Part shown: positions 10,641-22,214 of the stretch, one piece after another
How the letters are laid out: each line of letters starts with the position of its first letter
Numbering within the stretch: the first letter of the stretch is position 1
Origin: Cryphonectria parasitica EP155
Taxonomy: Eukaryota > Ascomycota > Sordariomycetes > Diaporthales > Cryphonectriaceae
Length of the DNA stretch: 64,000 nucleotides
Direction of reading: 5' to 3'
NCBI RefSeq assembly: GCF_011745365.1
Contig: NW_024468916.1
Span: 2,773,630 to 2,837,629, forward strand
Position numbers and translations under genes: made by a program
The notes under the pieces: generated by a model
What the model was told of the DNA's origin: nothing
The model's input: the letters and a program-made list of their open reading frames with translations, nothing else
The model's database searches: none

Positions 10641-12462
10641 CTAGTATCGCCGCCTCTCGGAATAATACCTCCGCGCCGCATTTCCTCGCTGCGGCATGTA
10701 CGCGTCGTAGTGGACATCCTCATTGTACTCCCCGTGAATACCCTTGGCGATCTCATGAAGATCGATATGTGCCACAGCATCGTTTCCGTCGAATATACGG
10801 GCAATCTCTTCAAGTGTCGGCCCCTTGGTCTCGACGTAGAAGAACCAGACAAATATGAGCTCGACCACATCCCACATTGTGTAGAACAACATGAAGTACC
10901 AATGCTTAGGGAAGCTGTCCCAGGCAATCTTATTCGTTTGACTAATAGTGCATATGTTAGCAGCGATATGTGGACTAGGTGGTTACTGGATGGATGAGAT
11001 ACATACTTTCCCACCGCGAGGATGGCCTGAACGGTGATATTCATGATCATCATGCCTTTGGCACGCAGGTGGAAGGGAAGGATCTCTAGGGCATATGCCA
11101 CCAGGAGACCAGAGAATCCAATATCGTAGAAGATACCAAAGATCCAGATGAAGAACAGTTGACCATAGCCGCTTTGGACATTGGTGAGACCAGAGTTCTC
11201 GTACACCGCACCTGTGGCTGTCCAGCAGGCAAATGACACGACCATTCCTGATGTAGATATCAGGAATAGGGGACGGCGTCCAAATCGGTCCACGTTCAGA
11301 GCGGCGACGATAGTGACAAACAAGTCAAGAATGGTCTTTCCCGTGGAGATGGCCAGTTTCTGGTTCTGATGCGTGATGCCCGCGCCCTCGTAGATGGTGT
11401 TCATATAGTTCGAGAACAGAGCGTTCCCGGAGTACTGCGAGATGATCCCGAGCGAGATAAGAATTGCCAGTCGCCACCTATTTCCCTTTGTCCGGAAGAA
11501 GTCAAGGTATGAGGTTGCCTTGTCGGTATCTCGGTCCATCTGGATCGTCTGCTTAATCTCCAGATACTCGAACTGGACAATGGCATCGTGTACGTTTCCG
11601 CCGGCGTGGTACTTGGATAAGACTAGCAAAGCCTCGTCGTTCCGATCTTTGTTGACGAGGTATCGTGGTGATTCAGGCAACCACCAGATGAAGATCAATT
11701 GTACCACGGACGGGACGATCTGAATTAGCGTGATAGAACGCCACGACCAGTCATTTGGAATATATGCGGTGCCCCATCCAATGGAAGAGACAACTTAGGG
11801 CTCTGTCAGCGTGTGTACCTGATGACAAGGAACCTCTAGCGACGGAACTTACGCAAGGCACCAAAATTCCATAAACAGTTGTAGATGGCTGTAACAGGAC
11901 CACGGTGTTGCGGATGACAAATTTCGGTCAACAGCAAAGGCGAGGCCATCTGGGACAGCGAATTGCCGAATCCAAGGGCAAAGCGACCGCAGATGTAGAC
12001 TGAAGTCCGGTCAGCAGAGCTTTGTGTCTAGTTGAATTCATTAGATTACGACACAAACTTACCTGCATAGCCGTTACAAAACGCCGTCATGCATCCTCCG
12101 GAAACCATGAATAAACAACCAAAGGTAATGGCAACCTTGCGGCCGAGATGGTCAGCAACATAAGGTGTGATGAAAAAAGACGCAATCGATCCGATGTTGA
12201 ACATGTTGACCAGGATACCGAGTTTGTTATTGTCTGCAATGGCCTCCCCAAAGAACTCCTGCCACAGCTGGAGCTGCTGGGACGTGTTGATCAAGCTGCC
12301 ATCGTACCCGGTGGTGCTAGACGCGATCATGAGGACGAGTGACATGGCATACAGCTTTCTCAGGTGAGGCTCCTTGTACCAGGTCACCTTCTCAAAGCGT
12401 GGGCCTTCGGCCCGAGCCATGTCAACCTGAGCCCGGGCTTTTTCTCCGCTGGGTTCTGGCAT
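10641..12462 (-). CDS. MFS sugar porter (lactose-permease-like)
   Basis: Predicted exons, in coding order, are 12462-12063, 11999-11853, 11793-11007 and 10941-10641 (544 aa). Introns of 63, 59 and 65 nt have GTAAGT, GTAAGT and GTATGT donors and CTGAC/CTAAC branches. Diagnostic segments are TTGYDGSLI in TM1, DHLGRK after TM2, GRFALGFGNSL in TM4, PESPRYLV after TM6, DRFGRRP after TM8 and VETKGPTLEEIARIFDG after TM12. The last is typical of the Lac12-like branch of fungal sugar porters. The first exon starts with a charged cytoplasmic segment; the ATG at 12462 is the best start in frame. Predicted role: proton-coupled uptake of a sugar or disaccharide at the plasma membrane. The substrate is not determinable here. 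It is not closely similar to the porter at 1268-3136. Confidence 0.88.
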
Positions 12463-14629
12463 TTTGACCTGTCGAGGATGTGTTTTACGTTTACTGAGGA
12501 CTGAGTCTGGCACTGGTGGACGAGGATCGCGTGCATCGCCAGGTTGACGAGACAAAGGCACAGAACAGTCAGACGAGGAGGATCATGAAAGGTTGAGAAC
12601 CCATTTGAGCCGGTAATCATTGCTATATCTATGGCCAGGTATTCTCGCAACGGACCCTCCCCCATCAATCGAAAACAGTTATGCCGCGAAAAAGCAACAC
12701 GCAGGCCCACCTCAATATGCAAAATGCGACTTCATTGGCAACTAACACTGGTGGTGTGTGGCCAACACTCGCCAGTGGCTAAACGGGCCTCTGGAGAACG
12801 CAAACCAGTCCCGATGGATCCAAGGAGGCTTGCTAGGACATTATGCATGTGTCTATGGAGTCACGTCTCCGGTGGGGCCATGACCTTGTGAAAGTCGTGG
12901 ATAAATTCCCGGTTTGACGGGAGGTCTGTACCGTGCTGTGGCTGACACTGTGTTGCAGCAGGGCCCTCGACAATATTGGCTTAGCGGCATCCTTCTCCTT
13001 GCAGCACTCAGCGCTGACGGCCCTTTTTCTTTTCTCTCTCCTCTTTCTCATCTCGTGGGAAGGTGGCACAGGACTCTTTGCCTCATTTAAATTGCATCCA
13101 ATCGCCTCCTCGCTGTCCCGCGCAGACTACAACGCGGGAAGGGCCGATCTTTATCAAGAGGGCTGTTCCCGTCCGCCGCCTTCACCCGTCAGGTTAGACA
13201 CCTTTCCCCGCATCAGAGGGTCGGCTAGACAGTGCTGAAGCAGCCTTGCTCCAGGACGGGAAATTCGGTCAGGTAGATTCCGGGGGTTTGCCGCACATGG
13301 AGCTAGCCCCGATCCATGCGTTCCACATATGGGACCTTCAGATGTTCATTGAGGGAGAAACCTCAAGTAGGCACGTGGTGGGGTATCATATGATGATATT
13401 TAGCACATGAAGCCGTCGATCGCTGTGTGCTTTTTCCGAGGCTTTGTAGGAGATATGGAAAGCAGATGTACTATATAGTGTGACTTTTGTTTCCTCCCTT
13501 CTCCTGGAGGCTGAAACGTCAACGGTAGATTGCAATGTGAGCTACTGTAGGTCTAGAAGTTAGGTGGACCAGATGCCTGCTGACGGCCTCTCAGGTTGAG
13601 GCAAGGCGTCCCGTAGCCCGAAATATGGCGCCTTGATTTCGACCAATACCTATATCGCTGTGTGATATATGGTGGTCAGAGGATAGGGTGAGTGGTATAG
13701 TTTGAGCTGAAGGAGGGATGGCAGATCTCTTGGTCCGCTTCAGCTTTGGCGCCACACTGCACAGCAGGGCTCATCGACCCACGGTCTTTTTCACAGACGA
13801 CATGCTATTGTTTGAGTCTTATTCCGCCGCGTACAGCAGTAACTGTGCTATACTCGGGAAATCAAGAATTGAATCTGGATAAATCGGTAAACTCAAGTAA
13901 CCAAGGCAGCTGTTCACTCCACCTATGCGCTACTTGGATCGATACGCAGACCATCTCGAATATAGATTCGAGTATATGTCCGCAGGGGTCTATCTCAGAA
14001 GGTGCAAATTGACATGGTCTATTAGGGTGTCAAGACTCAGAAGAGAAGTTTGTCGACATCATTTCGTGTTCTCATTATCAAAATAGTCCAAGGTCGTTGT
14101 CAAGTCCAAGACCTATAAGTTTACTTCTCTTGGAAGAGATGTACTATACTTCAATACGCTTCGAATCTGTACCCGACTGCATTTCTAGCTCTTCTTCAAG
14201 GAGGAAGATATTTACTCAACAGCAGACACTGTTGAATACGTAACGCATACTCCGAGCGAAGAAAGTGGCTGGCCCTGAATTCTACAAAAACATGGAGCTT
14301 GAAGATTCTCAAAATTTTGCTTTTGAACAATACATTTCGGGGTTAAACCAAGTCAGTTGAAATACATGTGCACGTATGAAATTCTCAATCTGATACGAGT
14401 AAGTACTTTAGCATTCTTAGCGCTCACTCGGTACAATTTTCTCGGGAGTAATGATTACAAGCCTGAGATCTGTTTCCGAACAATATTGAACAAAGTCATG
14501 ATGAGAAACGAAAATTCCCTCCGCCATCCACAATTCCCTTTCTCCAATGAAAGCAGATGTCCTTGGGGCGAGAAAAGAGCTATGATACTTTTCTAACCAG
14601 CCATCCATCTTCAAAATTTGGAGGTCTGC
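12463..14629. other. gene-poor intergenic, about 2.2 kb
   Basis: No coding region could be supported. A CT-rich patch lies near 13020-13060. Open frames are short and lack family motifs or splice pairs. Confidence 0.5.
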
Positions 14630-14973
14630 TCAAGAGCAACTCGAGCAATCCTCGCTCTGGACACGAGTGATGCACGCGCTCGAGCACACCAGACACGCGT
14701 TCGGGTTCTCGGTATCGCACGTGCACTCGAGCGCACAATCGTCCTCGCCACGCTCAACACATGTGAAGTAGTCTCCGCCGTAAATGCAGTTGTCCTGTCT
14801 GGCGGCGATGTCGGAGCTCAGTCCGTTGCCATTGGGAAGAGCCGCGGACACGACGGCCAGAGCGGCAAGGACGAGGATATTCTGGCCGAGTGGTTAGTCG
14901 CTCAGTTCATTGATTCTCAGGTTGAACGGAACTGCTGTGGAGAGATCGGTCTAATTACCTTGGAGTAATGCAT
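14630..14973 (-). CDS. small secreted cysteine-rich protein
   Basis: Predicted exons are 14973-14959 and 14881-14630 (88 aa). The first exon codes only five residues (MHYSK); the intron is 77 nt with a GTAATT donor and a GACTAAC branch. Splicing creates a textbook signal peptide, MHYSKNILVLAALAVVSA, probably cut before ALPNG. The mature chain of about 70 residues has ten cysteines, including a CTC pair and a C-terminal CSSCS, enough for five disulfides. No known family was recognised. The size, secretion signal and even cysteine count fit candidate effectors or antimicrobial-type proteins, but that is inference. It sits alone in a 6 kb gene-poor interval. Confidence 0.8.
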
Positions 14974-17900
14974 TTTATTCTTCTTCCTTTTTGGGGGAAT
15001 TCTCGTGGGCAAGTCTTTCAAGGTATAGAGAAGGCTTGGACTTGTTGGTGTGTGAAGGTGATGAGGGAATGATGTACCTTGGCTATTGGAATTTGGGGAC
15101 TTGCGTGTTACTTATATACAATTGACGATGGACACAAAATGTGACAGACATCACGATTAGCCTCACTTGAACTACTGATAACGAGACTTCCTACAATGCT
15201 AAGCCTCAGGTGGACATACTTTCAAGCCTAATGAGGTTTCCATTTTGCAACCATATGGGCCTTCAACCTTTCTTCTAATTGGTCTGCTCGCCAGAATAGT
15301 CCTCATTAATGTAGGCAGCCATAGCAGCCTCGCTACCCGACTCGGATTTGGCTGAGGCATAACCCACCCAGTGGAGATAGACAAAAGGACAAATGATCGC
15401 CCACAGACCACAAGAAGGATGATTGTTACTGTAGCTAGACACTAAGTGGGTCGAGTGGATTGAAATACAAGGCTGACTAGCTATTTGACCATGTTAGGAG
15501 AGACCATATACCGATCCATTGAGCTTTTGCTTGTGGATGAAACCAATCAGTAGTTGCGATTCCTGCAGATACTATGGAAGAGACGAACCTGTGGATATAG
15601 TATTGATCGACATTAATGCCTATTCAGAAAAGTCTGGATCGGGCAGTGTCCTTTTGCGTATTTAATTAGGTGGTACATTGCAGTCGAGTCACAGCTGCCA
15701 GAATCAGCATCCTTCACCTGACTACCATAGTAAAAGCCTACATATGGTTCCTTCTCCGAAAAGCATCGCATGTTCAAAGTGGATTAGGACAGAGACAGAT
15801 CGCTTAGGAGGTGGTCGTCAGTGGTCGTAGCTGGCATTTCGCACATCACTCCTGTGCAGGTTCCAGAAATGCAAGATAAACATTGCTATTGTACTAATTC
15901 GAAGTGGTCAATCACGTATCTCTAAGGGTGCTATCAGCTGGCTGGTTCTGTGCTTTCAAAAGATGAATTGATTCTGTCTCCTTTAACACATGTGCAGGTC
16001 ACACAGAAGCAACCTAGCAACTCAGCTATACTCATCGATATATGGCCTGTAAAACTTGCCACTATATTGCTATGCATTTCGGAAGTGACACCATACGCAA
16101 CGTCTGGAATGTTTGACCCCCTTCTTATCAGATCTTAAAACCCTCCCCGTGATGCCTCTTTTATCTGATCGAGAAGGATCACCGCCAAGATTCTAGCCTT
16201 AGCCAGCCCGCTTTTCACGCCCACGCAGGCTGGAGGACCAAAGACCCACAGGTCCCCGCTGAGGCTGACGATACTATTTGCATCTGGCAACGGCGCGCGG
16301 ACTCCTGGTTGTCCACCTCAGTTAGGTGGGCCACGGTCTAACTGATGTTGGCGACAACATTACAAGACAAAATACAGGGATGTTCTGCGTGGCAACCTGT
16401 TGAAATTTTGTAGCTGTATAAACCAAATTTGCATCATTGGTCAAAGTACGCGAGGCTCCTGGAGATCAGGTCGAAGGCAAGAAGAGTACACTAGTAGTTG
16501 CGTGTTTGAGTCTCTATTCTTGGATGGGTGGCCTGGGTATGCGCTGATTGTGATGTCCTTTTGTAAAATCTGTCGCCTGGCATCAGTCCATCACCGAAGA
16601 GGCGCCGTGACCGGCTTTTTTTGAAGCCCGAGAATGTGTGAACGACGAGCCAAGGGGATTAAGTCCCTGTAGAAGTGATAACTAGTATATGCCCAGTGAA
16701 GTCACAAGAAAGGGGGTGGGCCCCAGATTAGGACGGAACGAAACGGATGGTTTACAATATGGCGACCAGCATCCTCAACGGGACGTTAGCAATCAGTGAT
16801 GTGCCGGAATATGCAGCAAGCGTTCGCTTCCCTGCAAGTTGAAAGTAAAAAAAAAAAAAAAGGAAATTTCTCGGCCCGTAGAATGTTATGGATGGCTGAA
16901 ATTGTTGTAGAATCACGCATGACCGACCGCCTCCAAGCTCAGACACATGGACAACAAGCAGTCTCATTCGTCAAAAAGAAGGCAGCAAATTTAGAAACAA
17001 CTGCTTTAGTCATTCAGCTTGGCTAGAAGTCAGACCATGCAATAGACATTCAGGGCTTGTTGTGGTCTAATAAGAAATTGGCTTGCCTAAACTTAGTGAA
17101 CCATCGTCAGACGCCCTTACTAGCTGGCGTACTTGCCTGCAAGCTCGGAGGTTGTGGTCGATCTGATGAGACAACTGACGCGGATGTATCCCTTTTAGAC
17201 AGTGCAAGTCACCACCATCGTCCAACTCTGAGCTCCAAAGCTCGAGAGAAAGGCCTTCTTAAGCCCAGAATTGACCACCACAGGATTGTCATGTAAAGGC
17301 TCATCCAGAGCTCTGAAAAATCATCAAGCACTATGCATTCCGATATCTCTAGGAATGACAGTATAACCGCAGCGATCAATTCCTATTATACTCACATACT
17401 ATTGTCTCGGACTTCATTCTCGTTGCTGCTGTACTCGCAAGAATACATCCTACCAAGACAGATACCAATTAACACCGGCCTCACTTCAACGCCTCTTCGT
17501 TGTTTTCCCTGGAACAGTTCCTCAAGATTCCCTAGCATCAGCCGGGCACAATGTTGCAGTGCTCGGAGCTCCTCAATGAAAAGGCGCATCTTGGTATGAA
17601 TGCCTTCTGAGCTGTAGATGAGGACGAAAAACTAGCAAATGGGTATTATTTAAGAGCATAATGAATGCGTTCTAAGTTGATGTGTAATACTATATACAAC
17701 CAGCGCGCACTGCGTTTTGATTCAATGTTTCGGCCACCGGACGAATCGAGGGCCGCAGAAGCAATAATGACATCATCACAGCGCGTCACTCTGGCACTGT
17801 CGGTCTCATCACAAAATTGAACATCGTGGCGTGTAGTGACGTGCCTCTCTCGAGCGGGTCGTTGAGGGGAAATATGCGTTTAGGATGATCGCCAATTTGA

Positions 17901-18288
17901 GATACTTTGCATTCAAGGATAGTTGTTTGGAAGGAGCAAGGCAACCCAGCTCTTGGCTTACTCAGGTCTGGCACAAGCCGTTCTTGCCCGCGGACCTTTT
18001 TTTGACCTACGGCCTCGGGCCCTCGTAAGGCGGATCGTGACGCTGGCAAAGACCCTTCTATGGGCCAAATTATGAACAAACCAGTCACGATACAGTGCGT
18101 TGGTGTCATGGCAAGGACCACGTGTAATCACAGTCAAATACTTCACATGCTCGATTTAAACTTTATTTGTGTTTCGAGATACACATTTCCTCTAGCCTAC
18201 ACGACATAGGATCTCCTCTAGTGCTTCCCTTGGTTATTTCGTATTTACATACAATCCCTCACAGCCTCGCCGCCCTCGACTCAGCGAT
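14974..18288. other. gene-poor intergenic, about 3.3 kb
   Basis: Apart from a probable TATA element of the cysteine-rich gene, I see nothing supportable. Several open frames of 60-110 codons exist, none with signal peptides, motifs or coherent splice pairs. Confidence 0.5.
15111..15119 (-). promoter_or_regulatory. probable TATA element of the cysteine-rich gene
   Basis: On the minus strand this reads GTATATAAG, about 140 bases before the start codon at 14973. The position and sequence suit a TATA-driven, strongly regulated gene. Confidence 0.45.
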
Positions 18289-19349
18289 TCAAAGGAGGTG
18301 CTCATCGAACCATGCAACGGCCTGCAGGAAGGCCTGCTCCTTGGACCATCGCTCAATCTTCTTGGACGTGTCGCAGCGGACCGAGAAGCCGTGGACGACA
18401 CCGCTGTAGAGGTTGATCTGGTAGGGTTGGCCAACCTTGGCCAGGATCTCCTCGGACTTGTGGCGCTTCTCGGTAGGAAAGATCTCATCGGTCTCGGCGG
18501 CGGCGATGGACAGAGGACCGGTGATGGCTGCCAGCTCGTCCTCATCGACAAAGGACGGGTGGGCGACGTAGCCGACCTTGATGCCGTCCTTGTAGTGGCG
18601 GACCACGTACTTTAAAGCGGAGACAAGAAAGCAAGGTCAGAGACGACATTGCTGCCAAAAGAGAGGATATGTAGAGATATAATGGGATGGGCGTGGGGCG
18701 GAGAATGGGTGACAGGGTTTTTTTTATGGGGTGGGGGGGGGGGCGGAGGGAGAGGGTATTACTAACCTTGGCACCGAAGCAGTAGCCCACCGCACCGACC
18801 TTGGTGAAGCCTTGCTCCTTGAGGTACTTCAGGGACAGCTCCACGATAGGGTCGACGGCCTCCTTGGTGTGGGGGTTCTTGCCGTCGGAACCCTGGGTGA
18901 GCCACTTCTTGAGGTCGAAATCCTTGGGACGCTCGAGCGAGAGGGCGTCGCCGTTGAAGATGTCGACGATGATGGTGTAGTAGCCGTTGGCGGCGAATTG
19001 GTCGGCCATCAGCTGAGAGTTCTGCCAGATGCCAAAGACATCCGGGACGTACAGCAGTGCGGCGCCCTCGTGCTTCTTGCCCTTAGGCTCGGCGACATAG
19101 GCGTCGTACTGGCCGACCTTGATTGTGGTGCCGGTGGGCTCGCCTCTATGGAGGAGAGGCAGAGAAAAGGGAGGTACTGGTTAGCTGAGTTTTCTCTCCA
19201 TGTCAAAGCCAGACCACGAGCTCGGCAGAGGGGTGGAAGGGGAGGGGTCAGAGGAGGATGAGGGAATAAAAAGTGTTAGGAAAGACAGTGCACACTCACT
19301 CATGCTTGACACCGACGGTGCAGCACTGCGCGGGAGGGTTGGAGGCCAT
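18289..19349 (-). CDS. dienelactone hydrolase family protein
   Basis: Predicted exons, in coding order, are 19349-19300, 19145-18767 and 18609-18289 (249 aa). The introns are rather long for this window (154 and 157 nt) but have GTGAGT and GTTAGT donors, and joining them restores the family sequence (CCTVGVKHEGEPTG; GYCFGAK-YVVRHY). The catalytic triad of the family is in place: Cys139 in GYCFGAK, Asp184 in AAETDEIF and His216 in VVHGFS. Bacterial relatives open dienelactones in chlorocatechol degradation. Fungal members of this type are general cytosolic alpha/beta hydrolases, often annotated as AIM2-like. No signal peptide is present. The second intron contains a G-rich run near 18731-18742. 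Confidence 0.9.
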
Positions 19350-20617
19350 CTTGAGAGATCTTAAAAGAAGACGATAAAGGCTGTGAAGATTTAGATGCAG
19401 CAATGTCCTGTTATGGTAATGGATTTGATTCAAGAGCGCGGAACCGGGTTTGGGCAAGAAGGTGTTTGAGAAGGAGTATGGGGAGACGAGAACGCATTCG
19501 TGTTCCTGGATTTCGCAATGGAGTCCTGAGACGTTTATGTATCGCATCTGCAACGCCTCCACTGGCTCTCCACCCGCTCTATCAACATTTCCCATGCAAA
19601 ATCCTCCCGTCTCGCTCTCATGCGTCACACAACAGCTGCTCCATGGTACAAAATCCGAGAGCCCCACGCTATAGCTACTTAACCCCGCCAGCCGTCGGTG
19701 CCGCGGTCGGTATAAAGCGCCCTCAGTACTCCGCTAGGGGTCGGTGTGCCGGTGCCGCGAGCGCATAAAGGTAAACCCGCAATGCCGTGCAATCTCCGCA
19801 GTCCATCATCATTCCAAGTACGGGTTGTGATAGAGGTCGTCCGGAAAATTCTTGGGATAGTTAGTTATAGTGGAACTGGAGCACTGTCTGCTAAGTAACC
19901 ATGTCTAACAATGTGGATGAGTGGACAGTCATCCTCTCATTCTATACATGCTGCTGACCGAAGCACCATCTATTCATTGCCTTCACCTCCATTGAAGAGA
20001 AGGTGAGCGATCGGGGCTGCCTGTGGAACCACAAGCGCTAACATTTTTTAAGAAATGTCATCAGCGGAATTCTTTATTCGTGCGGGTATCGGTTATGTCC
20101 GTGAGAATTTTCTCGAAAACCCCTCAACGACTTGCTAGTTATCATGTAAAAGCCTTGACAGAGCACCAAAGAAAACTATCTTATTTGTCCTGTTCTGCCC
20201 GGGCTGCTCTCCTGTTCTCGTCAAGGCTGGCGAGACAATCTCCTCTCCTGCGATATAAGAGCTGCTCGTTATAATTGGAAGTGCATCCTCTCGCAAGTAG
20301 GACAGGGGGGGGGGGGAGCGGGCCGCCGTCTGTGTGAGCGGCCCGCCTCTAGAATGAGTAGTGACGGACGGACCAAGGTTCTATGCACGTCATTGAGTCT
20401 TCATCATATCAACTCCACCGTATGGCCAAAACCTCAAGCGCGCGAGGGCCAGTGAGTCACTGGCCTCCACTGTCGCCAAGCACTCTCCATCTAGATAGCC
20501 TCACACAGCCAGTTATTCTCGCCTCCGCTTGTCCTTCCATTCCTTTCTTTCTACAGCGCATTTAATACACTCATATCCATATAAAGACCTTTCGCGCTGC
20601 GCGCAGAACTCGAAGCA
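19350..20617. other. intergenic between divergent hydrolase genes
   Basis: About 1.3 kb containing the promoters of the dienelactone hydrolase (leftward) and the MBL-fold gene (rightward). A G13-type run lies near 20307-20318. A TATA-like CATATAAAG at 20578-20586 is very close to the MBL start codon. No gene is supported. Confidence 0.55.
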
Positions 20618-21748
20618 ATGCCTGCAGAACGGCCTCTGTTCACGGTCCCCTCTGGGGCTGCAGCCAAAGTCAGCATCATCGACTCAACCCTGAGACTGGG
20701 TGGCATAAAATTCAATCAGATGTGTAAATCCCCACCCGGGGGTCTTCACAATTTTCCTGTGTTACCGACATGGTCGTTTTTGATCGAGAGCTCGAACGGA
20801 AAAAAGGCCCTGTTCGACCTGGGCGTGCACCTTGATCTCACCAGATACGTCCCGAGAATCCAGCAATTCATCAAGGATGATGGGTGGACACCAGAGGCCA
20901 GAGAGCATGTTGCAGACATCATCAAGAGACATGGCATGGATCCCAAGGAGATAGATAGCGTCATCTGGAGGCATGTATTGTCGGCTTGAGGGCTTTCTGA
21001 CGTTGCTCGTGGCTGACCTCTCTTTTCCCCATAATATAGTCATTACCACTTTGACCACACCGGCGATCCGACAACGTTCCCGTCGAGTACGGAGGTCGTC
21101 GTGGGTCCGGGCTTCAAGGACACCTACTTTCCGGGATATCCCACGAAGCCGGAGTCCCCGATGACAGAACAGGACCTCGGCGGTCGGGAAGTCCGCGAGA
21201 TCAACTTTGCAGGTCATAATTTGAAAGCGGGACCTTTCTCGGCGTATGACTTCTTCGGCGACGGGTCATTCTATCTCCTCGACACGCCAGGCCACTGCCT
21301 GGGCCACATGGCTGGTCTCGCCCGGACCTCTAAGGCTGAGGAGGGGTCAGATGAAGGAGACACCTTCATCATGATGGGCGGCGATCTCTGTCATCATGGC
21401 GGAGAGATCCGTCCTTCACCGTATCTGCCCCTGCCGGATCAGCTGCCGTCATCGGTAGGGGGAGGGTCCGCTGCTGCGTTCCGGCAGTTGAATACGAAAC
21501 GCGGTAAAAGTGCTGATGAGCCGTTCCTTGAGCCAAGTCCCTGCTTTGACCAAGCATTATCGGACCAGACGATTGAGTGGACACAGATTGTCGATGCTGA
21601 CCCAAACGTGTGGGTCATAATTGCGCACGACACAGCGCTCTTGGATGGGATCGATCTTTTTCCCGAGGCTGCGAATAACTGGAAAAAGAAAGCATACAAG
21701 GAGAAGACCATGTGGAAATTTCTTGAGGATTTGAAGCCTGCTTGTTGA
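20618..21748 (+). CDS. MBL-fold metallo-hydrolase
   Basis: Predicted exons are 20618-20970 and 21040-21748 (353 aa). The metal-binding HxHxDH motif (SHYHFDHTGD, residues 118-127) is split by the intron. It is restored only if the intron starts with GC (GCATGT at 20971) and ends at TATAG|T, giving a GC-AG intron of 69 nt with a GCTGAC branch at 21012-21017. Further family marks are DTPGHCLGHMAGL (third metal histidine) and GGDLCHHGGEIRP (bridging Asp region). It resembles fungal metallo-beta-lactamase superfamily proteins related to lactonases, with an N-terminal extension of about 115 residues before the motif. It is a cytosolic zinc hydrolase; the substrate is unknown. Confidence 0.85.
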
Positions 21749-22214
21749 GAGAGATGAAAATATGGATAAAGGTGCAGGTGCTCTGTAATGTTATAAGTCA
21801 TGGCCCCAGAATTGGAGCTTTGATGTTTTTATTAGCTTGAGTGACGGCTTGAGAGCTGTGCTGCCCCCAGCTGCTGCTCTGTGACCTGTATTCTGCCGTT
21901 ACAGGACCCTGCAGCATGCAGCATGTTGCTAGAATAGTGGGGTCAGAAGGGGTCCCTGGCCGACGTCATGGCCTGGAACTTTTGAGTTTGCTAGGGCTGT
22001 CAGAGCCTCCCGAATTCCCCAACGCGCTGGTGAGACGATGATCCACTAAAACCTTAGAACCAAAGCTCACCCTTCCCATTCCAACAACAACAACAACAGC
22101 CATCCCTTTGGCTATCTGCTCCTGACCGCTCCGACAACTACTGTTGGCTAATTTTCAGGTTCAAAATATGGTTCAATCAAGATTCGCAAATCTATTTCCA
22201 ATGTGATTGTCGTT
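21749..22214. other. intergenic
   Basis: Spacer of about 470 bases before the Tapt1-family gene. It has a short (AAC)n repeat at 22085-22098 and no supported gene. Confidence 0.55.

Noticed and set aside
17786..18146. A 111-codon minus-strand frame downstream of the dienelactone hydrolase.
   Set aside because: No motif, signal peptide or splice partner. It lies in a gene-poor stretch with other random frames.
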